Assembly: GCA_013399015.1 (NCBI GenBank) | Contig: VWZX01010418.1 | Location: forward strand, 1,793,832 to 1,857,831 | Source: Galbula dea | Taxonomy: Eukaryota; Chordata; Aves; Piciformes; Galbulidae | Direction: 5' to 3' | Length of the DNA stretch: 64,000 nucleotides | Part shown: positions 50,009 through 63,479 of the stretch, in pieces | Position numbering within the stretch: position 1 is the first letter of the stretch | How the letters are laid out: every line of letters begins with the position of its first letter | Notes under the pieces: generated by a model | Database searches by the model: none | The model's input: the letters and a program-made list of their open reading frames with translations, nothing else | Told to the model about the DNA's origin: nothing | Made by a program: the position numbers and the translations under genes

Positions 50009-53000
50009 TTCTTCTTTGTACCTGACATGATCAGGTTTGGATGAATCCTTGGAGCTGAGCCTTGCCACTTTGCTTTGCACTGACTCAGGATATGCACAGG
50101 CCTCATCTCCTGCTTGATGGTGGAGACTACAGGGATGAAGGGCAGCAGCCCTGGGAATGAGGAATAAATAACTGGGTATATTTGCTTTGGTGGCTTTCCA
50201 AACTCACTGCAAAAGGCTTTATTCATAGTCATACCTGTCTTCTCTAATCTACAAAGTTTGTTTCAGCCCAGAGGATTTACCCTCAGCCTGCTCTGCTTTG
50301 TGCTTCACAGAGGTAGCAGGTGATAATTCACTGGCAATTCATTGAAGTTTCCTGCAAAACAGCTGTGTCTCATGCAGGGTAAATATGCAAGAGAATAAAG
50401 CCCTTTTGCAGGTGGAGCTCTCTCTTCCCTGTGAAAGCCAGCAAGGTGTGGCTGCTCAACAGTCCTGCTGAGGAGGGTTTAGTTTGCTTTGCTCTAGAGT
50501 TACAGTGGGCTGTAATTGCAAAGGCAGAAGTAACACCACAGCAAAAAAAGGCAGCAAGGAGACCTCAGACAAAAAGAGGGATAACATCTCCCTTGAGGTT
50601 AGGCTTAGGGAAGGAGTTTTGGGGGCCTTTGGAGATGGAAAAGGATTTAGAAGAAACTGTCTTCTCATTTGACTTGTACTGTGAGCATGGAGACAAGAGT
50701 TTATATGCTGGGCAGGGAGAGAAACCCTGAAAATATCTGTTATTATTTGGCTTATCAGAAAACACCCAACCCCCATCTGTAAATGTATTATGCTCCTATG
50801 TGGGTTGGTGATCAAACCTTTCAAAAGACAGATATGACTTAAAAAAAAATATTCAGGTTAGTAGTAAAAGCCTTATTTCCTGGACTTCACTACACTGCTC
50901 TGAACCATTGCACAAAATACAGTGGAAACACCAAGGCCAGGAAAAGAGTTGGTGAGGAGGCAGTAAGGTCTTACTGTAGCTTGAGTAGAACCAGTGAATG
51001 AAGCTGAGGGCATCCCACAGGCTGTTCTGGCCAGCAGACAAAGAAATCACAGCTGCTTCTACAGGCTGGATGATCACTGTCTGCCTTTGTTATGGTCTAA
51101 TTGGAGTAGGGTAAAAAATATAGTAGATAGTAAGCTTAAAGGCACCAGGACAAGGTTGAAGGACAGAGCTGCAACTGAGTGGTAGCCAGAGTCCACAGCA
51201 GGGGACAAAGAAGAATGGACATCCTGGACACAAAAACAGGTGAGTGCTTCTTACCAAGCAAGGTTTGTTTCATCTTGTCTTCTCAGTGCTCTTGAAAAGG
51301 ACTGTAATAAAATGAAAATGGGACCAGGAAAGGTGGAAGAAAGAAAGAAGAGTCATTTACAAGAATTAGTCTTCTCTTAGGGCATTTAGACATTGTTGAG
51401 CTATCCAAACCACCTGCACCCAAAGGTCTTAATACTGTTTTTCTCAGCATCTGCTGATGGAGTTACATGCAGCTTTTAATTTTGCACTGGTAAAAGAAAT
51501 ACAGACTCTAGCAAAGTCTTATTTCCTTACCAAAACCAACAGCACAAACAGCTCTGGGTTTCTGGTGCTAGCCCTTTTGAGTTCATTAGAAGCAAGAAAA
51601 ATGGGGCAAAGGCATTGGTGTGCAGCCTGACAGGGGAGGGAGTGAATCACAGCAATTGTGTGCCACAATACCATATCACAGCAACAAAATCAGATGAGTA
51701 ATCTTGGAGCTTGCCTTCAGGCAGCTGTCTGGCTGATCTCACAGATCTCACTGCAATACAATGTCAATGTTTTAATACCACTGACATTTCTTTAGCTTCA
51801 GAGGCAATAATAAATCTTTCTTGGCTACTTCCTAAGAGGTGATTATACCAGAAAAAGCAGCTAATTCTTCTTATCTTCAGAGGTAATACTGGAAATAATA
51901 TTTTTTTTCATTTTATTTTCATTGACTGTAAGAGTAGCCAGCATCAAATAAAAACCAGGTTAATTAAGTAAAGTCATCAAACAACCCTCAAATGGATTTA
52001 GTTTGAAGTAGCAACTAAATAGATTTCATACCTAGGAAACTGTCCAAAACACCTCAGGCAGTTGCTGCCTTTTCTGTTCCTCCAGAAATGTAAGCTCAAG
52101 GGAAGGTTGTCTGTAAGGCACAAGGGTAGGGAAAGGCAATGCTCAGGGCTTAGTAAGCACATCTTGCTGCAGCTTACAAGAGGGTATGGGCCAGATGTCT
52201 GCTGCTGTAAGCTGGCACAGCTGTAGTCAGCTCATGGCCTCCACAAATACCTTCTAAAAAAAACAGAAGCCAGGTGGAAGTTAGCATATTTCATCAAATT
52301 TCTGCAGGGCTAAGCTGCCAAGCCAAGGAAGATGATGCCTGTGATTTAGGCCTGCTTGGAAAAGGTTACATTAAGTTTGTAGATAGCTCTGGTGATGCAG
52401 ATGCTCCTTCCCCATAAAAAGGTAGATGCTGCTCTGTGTCCATACAGATCTGTAGGACAAGATATACACATGCATTATTTTTAGTAAGCTCAAGGGAGCA
52501 ACCTTGTTCTCTGGAAAGCCTTTACAGGCAGCAACCTCAGAATGCAGTTGGCATCCAACATAAATTCTCCTGCCCAAACAGGGCAGCTACACCAGGACAA
52601 AGTTAATGTGGTTATTGCAAGACAGCAAAGCTGAAATGTTCACCATTTGAAACTAGCCCAGCCAAGTGTGCTAGGGCTAAGAAGGATGTAGAAGAGCCAG
52701 GTTGCATGGGGACATCCCACCTTAACAAGCAGATGCTTGATTGTGCTGTTGCTCCAGCACTGTCCAGATCACATAAGGGGGATGTTTGATCCCTTTGGGC
52801 ACCATGAGAGACTAAGGTGCACCTTGACATTGTACTGCTCAAGACATCATGGAGAATGTGTGACATTTTCAAAGTTCTTAGGTTTTCTACAAGCTGACAA
52901 AAGGCTTTTTGCAGAAGCTGACTGACCAGGTCCCAGGGTCAAAGCAATGAAGCTGAGTTAGCACATGGCTGTGCTATAAACTAGATGTAGCACTGCACTG

Positions 53001-56000
53001 GTGTATCTGATACATTGCCATCTACCCTCCTTCTTCTGGATCTGACAGTTTAGTCAGCATCAGCTTGGGAAGGAAGATGGAGTCACAGAAAAGGTGTTAA
53101 CTTCTGAAGAGTGCAAAGCAATAGGAGCTTAATGAGCAAATGACCATACAACCTCTTCAGGTCTAGTAACACCAACAGGATATGCCCTCCTCTTCACCAC
53201 AGCTGTCCCACTGAACCACTTCCCAGCTTGTGAGGAAGGCTGTTTCACACTGGCAAAGCTCTGTCAGATGGTGATACTCTCTCTGCCTGGGGTTAGGTTT
53301 CTTAGCTGGCAGGCTTAGCAATGTGTGGGAGGTTCAGTGAGGTTTCTCACATGTCCCATATGCTGCTCTTTCTCTGTAACCACACAGGTCTTCAAATCTG
53401 GCTGAAAAATAAACTGAACAGTAGCCCTTGTCCTGCTAAGAACTGCCTATTTCCATTCAGATATCATGTTCCCATGTGAAGCATCCCTCCCACAGCCATT
53501 CTGTAAGGGTTTTCCTGCTCCTAGTCATTCTTCTCTTGTTCTTCATCATTGTGAGCTGAATAGTCAACACTATTTTGGCAGGAAGAGGTGACTCCTGTGG
53601 TAGGCAGGACTTTGAGGCACTAGTTGAGGGAAGGAGAAAGCTGCATTGGTAGTCCTCTCTGGCTCTTGGAGAGTCATCTTCCCCTTTTGCTGAATCCAAG
53701 TATATTCTGGCTACTTTGCCTTCTGCAGAATGCATAGGCTCCCTTTAAAGTAGTTTGCTTCTAAAAGCACAAAACCCAGGAAATGCACTTTGTGCATGAG
53801 CAAACACTATTTTCTGCAGCATCTTTTGAGGTGCCAGGAAATTTCTGAGAAGAAAAATAACCTTTTAGATTGTCTCACTAGTGCTTATGGTCAGCAAATT
53901 AAACATTTGGGAAGGCAAATAGTCAGCTTTCTACCTTTTTCATTGAAATATGAGCCCAACAGTTCACTCCAAGTTAAAATGTGAGCAATGGAACAGATGA
54001 AATTCATCTTCTCTCAAAAGTAACTTTTCATGGTGATGCAATTCTGGGCAAGGAAAAAATGTTTTTACTGTTCTTTGTAAAAAAAAAAAAAATTCAAACA
54101 GAAAAATAAATTACATTTTGTATTGCTTTCTCTTTAATGTGGTTGAACAGGAGGATGTTTTTAATTAAGACAAAATATCTCCATGTTAATAGTCTTGATT
54201 AAAGGGCCTTTTAAATAGTTTATCTGCCTGGCTACATTTTGTCCTAAAGCTCTGCAGAGAAAGATGTCTTTCATGTTGAATTTAAATGCTTATTATCCCT
54301 TTGAACTCTGCCAGTCCACCAATTTGAAATATTATTCTTCCCTTCCAGCCTGTGGAGTGAGCTCACCAAGAGATTTGGTAATGTCACTCTTTGGGGAACT
54401 CCACTGGCTCATTTGAACCTTGAGCTAGCAGCTGGAGGTAGTATTTCAAAGCTAATATCAGTGCCAGCCCTACAGCAGGGGCTGGTGACATCCACGTGGA
54501 TGCATCACCTGGAACAATGAAGCCTTGATCTCATCTTTTGGCCCTGTATGACAGTAGCTCCTAATAGCTCATAAATAGTGATCTCAATTAAAGACTGTGT
54601 TACCCCTTTGGTATCTACTGAGCAGAAATTGGAGGGGGGAGGGCAGGGAGAGGAAATGGAGGCAGGATGGGCAGGTTCCTGAAAAAAACACTGTTAGGTT
54701 TGAATGTGAATAATAACAGGGAAAGAGTTTGTGTTAAAAGCCTCAGGTTTTTCCACTGATGGCTACCATAAATGTTGTCTTAACTTCACCTTCTTCCACC
54801 TCCTGCTGAAAGCAAAGCAGCATGCTACTGGGGTTGCTTTATGCAGTTACATCCAGGAGCATTTTCCTTTTTACTCACCTGCAATAGAGTTCAGGTATCT
54901 GACAGTGTCAGGTTAGGTGAGCAGCTCACTGGAAGCATACACAGCTACACAAACACGGACTGCATGCTCTTGTGTGTTAGGAAACTAGGCTGCCTGTTCC
55001 CACATAATGCCAGAGAAAGCAATGAACCTGGTCAGAGCTAATGAATGATCCAGTCCTCTGTGACCAAACTGCTCCCTATGGGACTATTCCATCAACAGGG
55101 GAGCAAATGGGTATTGTTATTCCAGAGCACATAAGGCCAAAGGTTTGGTTCCCTGTACAGCACCCAAATAACCATCATATTGGCTCCAGTTGGAGAGGGT
55201 AGAAGTGGAAGCACTTGATGAATGGATTGAAATGCTTGAGTTCTCATCTATGCAAGAGTTACACAGCAAAGGATTCACTGTACTGTTCTTATGCTAGGAG
55301 GGTATACCTATGCTGTTTCTGTTAGCTGAGCTGCACACCTGCCAGAGCAGGCAGCCAGGTGAGCTGCTGCCTGTCGTGGTTGTGAGCAGCCAGAGGAAGA
55401 AAGTTTTCTGAATGCAGATGCCTAGCAGTGGGATGGGGATGGGTGGGCCTGCAGAGGAAGAACAGCCAGGACTGAAGAGGAAATTCTGGGCTAAGAGAAG
55501 CACAAAACCTGGCTGAGGGTTTACAGCATCCAGCATCTCTTCAGGCCTTCTACCAGCCCCCTCTTGGGGTCAAATACCTGTCAAGTATGGGGACAGTTAG
55601 AAGGAAAGCAGCACAAAGAGATGAAAGCACCAACAACAGATGGCAACCAGCAAAGAAAAGGGGAAGTGGTGTGTCAAATGTTCAAATAAGGATCAAGGAA
55701 GCACCAGAAGTGTTTATGTTTGCTGTCCTGCCTATACACTTGTTAAGCTAGCACTTGTCAGCACAGCCTGTGTTGTCTGTGTGCTTGTCCCTCAGGCCTC
55801 TGTCTGTCCTGCTAAATGTTTTACATGCAATACCTCTAACAGTGTTCCTCTGCAAAATGGGGCAGGATGACTCTGTTAAACCTACAGTGCTGTGGAAGAG
55901 CTGGAAAAGCTCCAACCTCCTCCTGAAGCTGAAATACCAATGCTGCATATCAAGCCTACACAAGTCTCCTGGTTCCCTTGTAAGAAATACAAAATGCTGT

Positions 56001-57950
56001 TGGGACCCGTGAACATGTTTGGAAAGGTAAAGCAAAACAACCTTGTCCTAAGAAACTGTGACTTTGCTCAGCTGTAGTTCTGAAGGTCAATTTCATAAGC
56101 ATGGGGCCATGACTGGAAGGATGTGTGCAAGTTTCTAAGAGTAACCGTTTAAATATGCTTTTGACAGTTGTCCCCAAAATAGAACTCCTATAGAAAAGAG
56201 AAGATAAAAATAAACATTGCCCAACCCTTTTATTCATTGCAGGCTGTCAAAGGGGACAGGTGCTTTGGAAAAAAAACTCCTCTGTCTGATTGTGTCATTA
56301 GAGGCTGAGTCATCATGCGAGGGCAGGGAGTTGGGTGGAGGGGCTGGGGTGACTGCTGGCAACCTTCAGCAGGGCCTGATCTTCAGAGAAGAGCTAGTCA
56401 GAAGCAGGAGATAAGAAAACTGAAACCTTGTTCTTGAGTTTCACTTTGGAAATATTACCAATATAGGTACTTGCCACAACTTCAGAGTGCTTGATGAGTT
56501 TGATGGGTTTTGCTTTGTGTTGTTTCAGCAAGTGTGAATACTTACAAATACTTCAACTAATTGCTAAGACATTTCAAGAGGAGCTGTGCTACTGCCACAT
56601 ATTAACTCCATCCTCATGGGGCTACCTGGAGCTGGGGCTATAGCAACATCCAGTCCCTACCTGACAGATACCATCTCACCTAGAGCCTGCACAATTAAAT
56701 CATGGCACCTCCTCAGCCACTCACACAGTACAATCCACCTGGGAAGTCTCTTGTCAGGGTGCAGAAGGGCTGAGGGAGTGGGCAAACTAATTTCTCTTGG
56801 GGGTGTTCAGAAGAAAAGCTAGATGGCAGATTGAAAATGTCTACATCATGCAGCAAATACTAGCTTAACTGGTTTTTCTGTGTTTGGGTTCAGGGTTTGT
56901 GGATAATGTGGGACATGTGTTTACTCATATGTAGAAACAGAACCTTGCCCTAGTGTGGCCTGAGTTTGGTAAATCTGCTGGGTGCCAGCACAGTAACACT
57001 TTGGCTGCCTGTGAGAAGTGGTGAGAAAGCCTCAGCTTAGTGCTTTTTTTTTTGCTCTCTGCTGCTATATTTTGGGGGTGTTGACTATGTGACTACTTTA
57101 CAATGGCAGGGAGAGAGCTCTGTGCACATGTGGGAGAAGGGCCATCAGAACAGAGTTTGGATGAAGTGTAAGTATCAGATTAATGTCTGAATTTTTTCCC
57201 ATTTTCCTTTTCTCCCATTGATGAGCACTGTTTTCAGTAAATGCTTAAAGACTGTTTTCCTGTCTCAAATTGGCATAGCAACAGCATCAGAACAAAACTG
57301 AAAAGCATCAACTTAATGGCTTCAGAATTCATAATATGCTGCCATTTATTGGAAGTGTAAGGGAAGCAGTTGTTGCATAGCATACACCTTAGGCTGTTGG
57401 AAACCTTTCCTCCACACACGTGTTGGCCACCAAATTAAGATAAGCTCGTTAAATACTTGTTCTTTAATTAGATTTATCCTGATAAACTTCTGTATGAAAA
57501 ACGTTGAAGTAACCTTAGGATTTATTACATTACTACACAATAGAAACAAGATTGCTGTACCTGTTTGGTACCCAAAGCCTACAGTATAACTGAAATTCAC
57601 TTCTTTTAAATGCTAACGAGTGAACAGATTTATTTTAAAGTCAGTGAGGCCATTTGTGCACCTGACTTTCTCTGCCATCCAAGTGAGTGCAGGTGGAAGT
57701 GCCTTTAGATAATGACATACAAAAAGGGAAGCTTGAGTTAAAAGCCAGGATTTGGGCTGTAATTTCCCCTCAGTGCTGTGTAACTCAACCAACTGCCCCA
57801 AAAGCCTTTGCTCTGCTATTGCTTACAGAGAAGGCTGACTTTTGCTGTCCCACAGATGTTTCCCACTCATTTCCGTATACATCTTGCTCAGCCCATTTCT
57901 CACATATGAGTTTATATGTATCCAGTGACCATGAGAGGCAAGGATTCACG
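50009..57950. other. intergenic or unassigned noncoding stretch
   Basis: No supported gene or RNA. Short open frames on both strands overlap and lack protein character, apart from a weak Cys-pattern in 55640-55870 described under findings. An A homopolymer lies near 54079. Confidence 0.5.
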
Positions 57951-58520
57951 GAGATGGCTACGGTGTCCCCAGCTCCCCCATACTGTAAGCGCTCGTCTTT
58001 CGGTCTGCAGGCTCAGCGCATGTCCCTGGGCAGTGTCCCCTCGGCCCCCGCACACGCTGACAAGTAGGGCAGACCCCTGGTTTTCGCCTTGCCGCCTTGC
58101 TGGGTAATCCAGAAGAGATCACTGCAACAGGAAGGACGCTGTACCGGGCAGCGCATTGTACCTGGAGCTCACTGTACCGGGAGCCGGCTCTACCGTGACC
58201 TTACTGTACCGGAAGCGCCCTATACCGGGGAGCTCGCTGTGCCGCGGTGCCACAGTGCCCCCCCGCGGCGAGCATCCGGTACTGCCAACGCCGCTGCTTC
58301 CCCCGGGGCGCTGCCGGAGGTGATGCAGGGACGGTTGGAGCTCGCTGTGGGCCTGGGCACGCCTCGCCGGGGAAGGTGCATTGCCCGAGTCGTCGGGGAG
58401 AAAGGCTACTTCCCTAATCCCGGAAGTTTACCCTGGGCTGTTAGAGGTAAATCGTCTCCCTCCGGCCGCTTCTACCGGGAGGGGACACGGTCCCGTGGTC
58501 CCTTGGCTGGAGCAGCCTCT
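57950..58520. promoter_or_regulatory. CpG-rich block, possible promoter or CpG island
   Basis: GC content and CpG density rise sharply compared with the AT-rich surroundings, with many CG dinucleotides between about 58000 and 58510. It lies in the gap between the adaptor-like gene and the exon at the right end. A donor-like site (TTAGAG before GTAAAT) occurs at 58447. It may be a promoter with a first noncoding exon, an orphan CpG island, or GC-rich minisatellite sequence. Transcription and direction cannot be read from sequence. Confidence 0.45.
58139..58255. repeat. degenerate GTACCGGG-type minisatellite
   Basis: The core GTACCGGGAGCTC-like motif recurs about seven times at 14-20 base intervals (GTACCGGGCAGC, GTACCTGGAGCTC, GTACCGGGAGCC, TACCGTGACC, GTACCGGAAGC, TACCGGGGAGCTC, GTGCCGCGG). 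Units are imperfect, so the array is old. It accounts for part of the unusually long open frame at 58089-58634. Confidence 0.8.
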
Positions 58521-58604
58521 GTTAGGGCGGATATAAAGCAACAACACTGCAGAGGAGCAAGCCATAAGGAGCTTCTCTGTGGATTTCTCTTGCCTGCTTA
58601 TGCT

Positions 58605-58735
58605 GACCTGGAAGATAAGGGCATTTATTTGTAAGGGGATTTGTTATGTTAACAACAACATTGTTGTTGTTCTCACCCTGGAAGATATGGGCATTTATTG
58701 TTGTTGTTACTATTACTAGTAGTAGTATATTACTA
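58605..58735. repeat. local duplication with AAC/GTT inverted repeat
   Basis: CTGGAAGATAAGGGCATTTA (about 58608) recurs as CTGGAAGATATGGGCATTTA (about 58679), a spacing of about 71 bases. Between them AACAACAAC (58651-58659) faces GTTGTTGTT (58663-58671) across three bases, and more TTG and TAG trinucleotide runs follow to about 58735. A tandem duplication combined with trinucleotide slippage explains it. Confidence 0.8.
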
Positions 58736-59609
58736 TTATTTAACCTTAAGAGATGGCTGGGCTGGGGAAATTCTGTTTTAAATGGCTGTTTTCCAACAGG
58801 CAAACTTACAGAACTTTTATCCTAACTCTTCAAATGGAGTCTCATGAGGGAACAGCATTTTCTCTTTTTTTTTCCCTTTTTTACCTTAGTTCTGAATTCT
58901 TAACTAATTAGGATGAAATGACATTGTCACATACAGAATTAATTGAATTCTGCCAGTACTGCTCAAACTCTTCAAAAAATATTCCTACCTAAATGAGCTC
59001 TTTGCTAATAGGAGCTACATTTTTCAGCTCTCCAGGCCAATTTTTGCACAATAAGTAAATGATATTTGTGCTTGGGGAGGCCTCAGTGTAATGTCCTCTA
59101 TTGCAAGTTCTAATAAAAGGCTGCTCTGTTTTGGCCCCTTATTAGAATAAGGCTATAAATAACCTCTTTGTAACAAGGACTTTTTCAAAAAAATGTGTAA
59201 AGTTTTCATCCAAAACCTCCTGGTGCACATTGTGCCACCATCTGGCAGATCTGGCTTTCAGGGTAGATGTACCTCCCAGTGCTGCCTTCATGCTGGGGTA
59301 GCAGAGTGCCAGAGAGGTAGCAAAATGCAAGAGAAAAGACACAAGCTGCATGATGCAAACCAACACAAAAATAGCTGCACAGTTTTAATATACCTTGGGA
59401 AGAGTCCACAGTGGTTACTGAAGCACTCATGCTTCATCAGCATTAAAGCTCACACTGATTTAGTGTCTAAGACTTAAGTCTGCAGATTGGGGTATGTTAT
59501 GCTTGTGGAAAAGAGCTTGAAGACAATGTTTGTTTTCCTACAGTAGATTAATTTTGTAGAGAGAGTGCTGTTGTGAGCAGTATTGGCTGCAGAGGCATGA
59601 TTGCCCTTG
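58736..59609. other. noncoding stretch between CpG block and CR1
   Basis: AT-rich, no supported gene. Confidence 0.55.
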
Positions 59610-60256
59610 GAGCAAACAGATACATAACTCAGTGGCAGCAGAAAAAGAAAGATTTACCAGTGCTGATCAAAATAAGTATCAGGAATAGTGTGAGCAGCAG
59701 GAGCAGGGAGGTGATCTTGCCACTGTACTTGGCACTAGTGGGGCCACACCTCGAGTACTGTGTGCAGTTTTTGGGCACCGCAGTATAGGAAGGACATTGA
59801 GCTGCTGGAGAGGGTGCAGAGAAGGGCAACTAAGCTAATCAGGGGTCTGGAAAACAGGCCTTATGAGAAGAGGCTTAGGGAGCTGGGCTTGTTTAGCCTG
59901 GAGAAGAGGAGGCTGAGGGGAGACCTTATGGCTCTCTTCAGCTACTTGAAAGGCCATTCTAGGGAGGCGGGTGTTGGCCTCTTCTCCCTTGTGACTAGTG
60001 ACAGGACTAAAGGGAATGGGCTTAAGTTGTTCCAGGGCAGCTTTAGATATCAGGAAGAATTTCTTTACTGAAAGAGTGGTGAGATATTGGAATAGGCTGC
60101 CCAGGGAGGTGGTGGAGTCCCCATCCCTGGAGGTTTTTAAGAAGAGGATAGATGTGTTTCTTCAGGGGATGATTTAGGGCTAAGAGTAGTGTAGGGCTAT
60201 CGGTTGGACTAGATGAACTTGAGGCTCCTTTCCAACCCTAATGGTTCTGTGATTAT
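59610..60256 (+). mobile_element. longest CR1 LINE fragment, with relic reverse-transcriptase C terminus
   Basis: About 640 bases. The plus strand encodes a broken CR1 ORF2 tail: LALVGPHLEYCVQF, then after a frameshift near 59775-59790, KDIELLERVQRRATKLI and LRELGLFSLEKRRLRGDL, sequence typical of the region after the CR1 reverse transcriptase. The noncoding 3' end follows: GGCTGCCCAGGGAGGTGGTG, CCCTGGAGGTTTTTAAGAAG, TTGGACTAGATGAAC and GGTTCTGTGATTAT. It is 5'-truncated and frameshifted, so it cannot move on its own. Confidence 0.95.
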
Positions 60257-63200
60257 CTAATGTAGGTTTTATTTGGATGATAACATATTTAGAGCTTACA
60301 TTTTCTTCTCTTTCTTCAGAAGACCCAAGGCAGTCTCTTACCTCCAAAAAAAACCCTCACTCATCTCTTTGTTCAGTAGCTTTCAGAAATGGCATATATC
60401 CTTTTCCCATGTAGTGTTTTGGTTCTTCTAAGGCCATCATGTAAAAAACTGCTTTTCTCACAGGATATATTCTTCATGAATTTGTATCTGACATGGTTTT
60501 CTTTGTCAATCAGTTTTGTGAAAAACCTCTGCCTGCAAGAAATTCCTGGCATATTTCATCTTGTTTCTTAGTCTAAGTAACTAACACAGCAAGAAAAAAA
60601 AAAGGAAAAAAAAAAAAGGAAAGCCCAAGATGAGCTATTGGTGGAGTAGCTACATTCATTGTATTGAACAAGTTTGTGGTAAGGGTTTGAGAGTACTGTC
60701 TATGAATTACAAATAATAGTTCAGGTTACTGCAGAGCTACTATGAGAAAAATGCTCTCTCAGGAGTTGTTTCATTAGTCAGCACTGTGGATACACCTTGG
60801 TTTGATGGAAATAATCAGGAGCACTGAACTTCAGGGAGCTGTTCTTGAGGCATGAATATGCTGAGGAAGTAGCTGTGAAGAGGCAGAGCAGTATGAACTT
60901 AACCTGCTTCAGCTTTCTGGGGAGAACTGGGAACAGCAGTAAGTTATCAAGAGCTGAGTAAGGAAGTTGAGGTTCTTGAAGAAGACCATCAAATGGGAAA
61001 AAAGCCTAAAAAAGCAACTGGATTCAGCAGGATCCAGCCTACCTGGCCACTGCAGCTGAGGGGAACTTGTTTCACATGGGTGGTCCCAAAGGAAGAGTGG
61101 GTATAAAGGATGCTGTTTCAGTGGTTTCTGTAGCCTAATGGTCAGCATGACTGGCCTTGCCCCTCCTCTCTTCACATAAGGCTATGCTCTTACATGACTG
61201 GTGGGGTTCCACCCTCATCCCCCACAGTATGGGAGCTGCAGCCACTTCTGAATAACAAAATTAGAGACTCTGAGACAGTATCATTTTTTTGAGTATCTGT
61301 TATGTAAATTACAATTTATTCCTAAAGATTTAATTGCTAGTCCAAATGCCCACAAAATCATGGGCCTCCAGAGGAAAGGTGCATTTTAATGACAAATAGA
61401 GGCAAAAAAAGAGAGCAGGATGGGTCCTCAAGGGATGGCTGGGGATAATCCTGGTCTCTAGTCCTGGAAAGACACTGCTAGACTGAGTGCTAGCACCAGA
61501 GCATTGCCCAAGCCAGGGAAATTAATCATGAGAGGAATTTGACTGCTGGATTCCCCTGAGGCAGGTGGTGATGGCAGAAGTGGTGCAAATGACCACACCT
61601 CTTAATTCACCAGAAGCAAGAGAACTCCTGCTGTTGGAGAGTGGCAATGCCTTCCAGCCTGGGTTTCACACTCGGGATGTGTGTGTATGTCCTGTCTAAG
61701 AGAGGTGTTACCAGCATGAGCAAGTTGCAAACTACGGCATTCAGAAAGTTTAGGTGTTTGAGGATTAAGTCTGCTCATGCAACTACAGTTCAGACTCCTT
61801 CAGCTAATGCTTCTTTTGATGGCAGCCTCAATTACTTGATCAGATAAGGATCTTCCCTACAGAACTGCTGGGCAGTGTTGTTAGTTGCAGATCTTTCTGT
61901 CTGCTGAAAATTGAAGGTACTGGTTAGCACTCCACGAGCCTCAGTACAATGTTGCTTCCTATAAGCAACCCATTTTTGTAAGAGTGACAACCTTCAGGCA
62001 AACACAAGAGAAAGAAAAAAGTATGCCTGGAGTATCTGAATTTTAATTTAGAAGGATTGACTAAAAGGGAGGCACATGCAATAGGGCCAGTCTCTTAGCC
62101 ATGTCTTCACCTTAGAAAATCAGGGCAGCTCCACTGCAATCACAGATCATCTTAGCTGTCAGATTTCAAATGACAGGTGTCACTTAGGCACAAACAATAC
62201 ATGATAAATATCCTAAGTGTTTACTCTAACTGTGAAGCATTGCTCCTACCCCAGTGCACTGAAGCCTGTTCCCAGGGAGGGAAAACCAGCATGCAGCTGA
62301 CAGCTGTTCCCTCGCTGAGCAAATGCTTCTTCACAGGCATCACAACCCTCTGTTAGCTATTTCCAAGAGGAGACGGGAGGCCTTCAACAGAGTTCATTAT
62401 TACCCAAAAGAATAAGCTGCTGCCTTATTTTCCTGTTAGCCTGATTTATAAGGGTTTTTCTATTGCCATTTGTTTCCTTGTTTTTCACTGGCCTGGTAAA
62501 GTTTGCCAAGCTCAGTGAGCTGGGAAGAAGGAACTCATTATTTTGTACTTGAGCTCAGTGTTGCTCTCCCATAGCTTTTTCCATAGGCAACTGTGGAACA
62601 TGTTGGATTTGCACACAGTAAAAAACTGATTTTGCAACTTATTTTTAACCTGTGTGTTTTTTCCTGTGTGGTTGTCTCTGCAGTGAGAGACAGTATGCTA
62701 CACCACTGGACTAAAGTGTGGGGACAAGAACTTACATCCTCCACTCGATGCAGCCAAGCATGCTCCAGTATTACACAACCACTCAGGTCAAGGGAATGAA
62801 TTATCCCTAACACAGCCTAGGGCTCAAGCAGTCCCAGTGCCCCAATGAAAAGAACTTAGTTCAGCCATCAATACTAAAAAAGAAAAGATTTAAATTGAAG
62901 GTTACTTTAATTTTTCAGAACACTGCTGACTGCTGTGTCTTCTTCTCTCTCCCTCCTGTTCCCCTGCTGGTTTGCTGAATGTTCTTCCAGACTCTTGGAG
63001 GAGGGAGCATAACCAACCATAACAATATAAAAAAGAAATCATAGTTATAACCAGAAGACAGCAATCCAAATGCAAGAAAAGAGCCCCTTTGGCAAACATG
63101 GGGGATGAATGGTCATTGTCCTCCATCAACCCGTTGACATCACAGCATAGTGAGAACAAAATGTATCTCTAATGTCTAGCCCCAAATCCAGCGCCAGTTG

Positions 63201-63479
63201 CAAGAGCTCAAGCAAACTCTGAGGGCACAGGCTGGGCTTGCTTTCAGTTCCACCAGGTTTTCACCATATTCCTATCACTGTAGTTACACAGCATAACAGA
63301 CAAAGCGAGAACACACAACCAAACAGCGAACGCTTGCTACCGTGGGGTTTTACCTGCAGCAAATGCTACGTCCTGCTGTGCCTTCAGTCCCATCTCAGAA
63401 GTCTTTAAAAATAACACAATACGAGGCAAGTTCACCCAGCAATTACCAAGCAGAATTTATGACGTCCTCTTGAAGCACA
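60257..63479. other. noncoding stretch before the right-end CpG island
   Basis: No supported exon or RNA gene. A-rich tracts lie near 60593-60620. The rest is unremarkable AT-rich sequence turning GC-rich at about 63480. Confidence 0.55.

Noticed and set aside
59573..60071. Two open frames that look like a host gene fragment
   Set aside because: Sequence and context show they are the decayed C terminus of CR1 ORF2 split by a frameshift.
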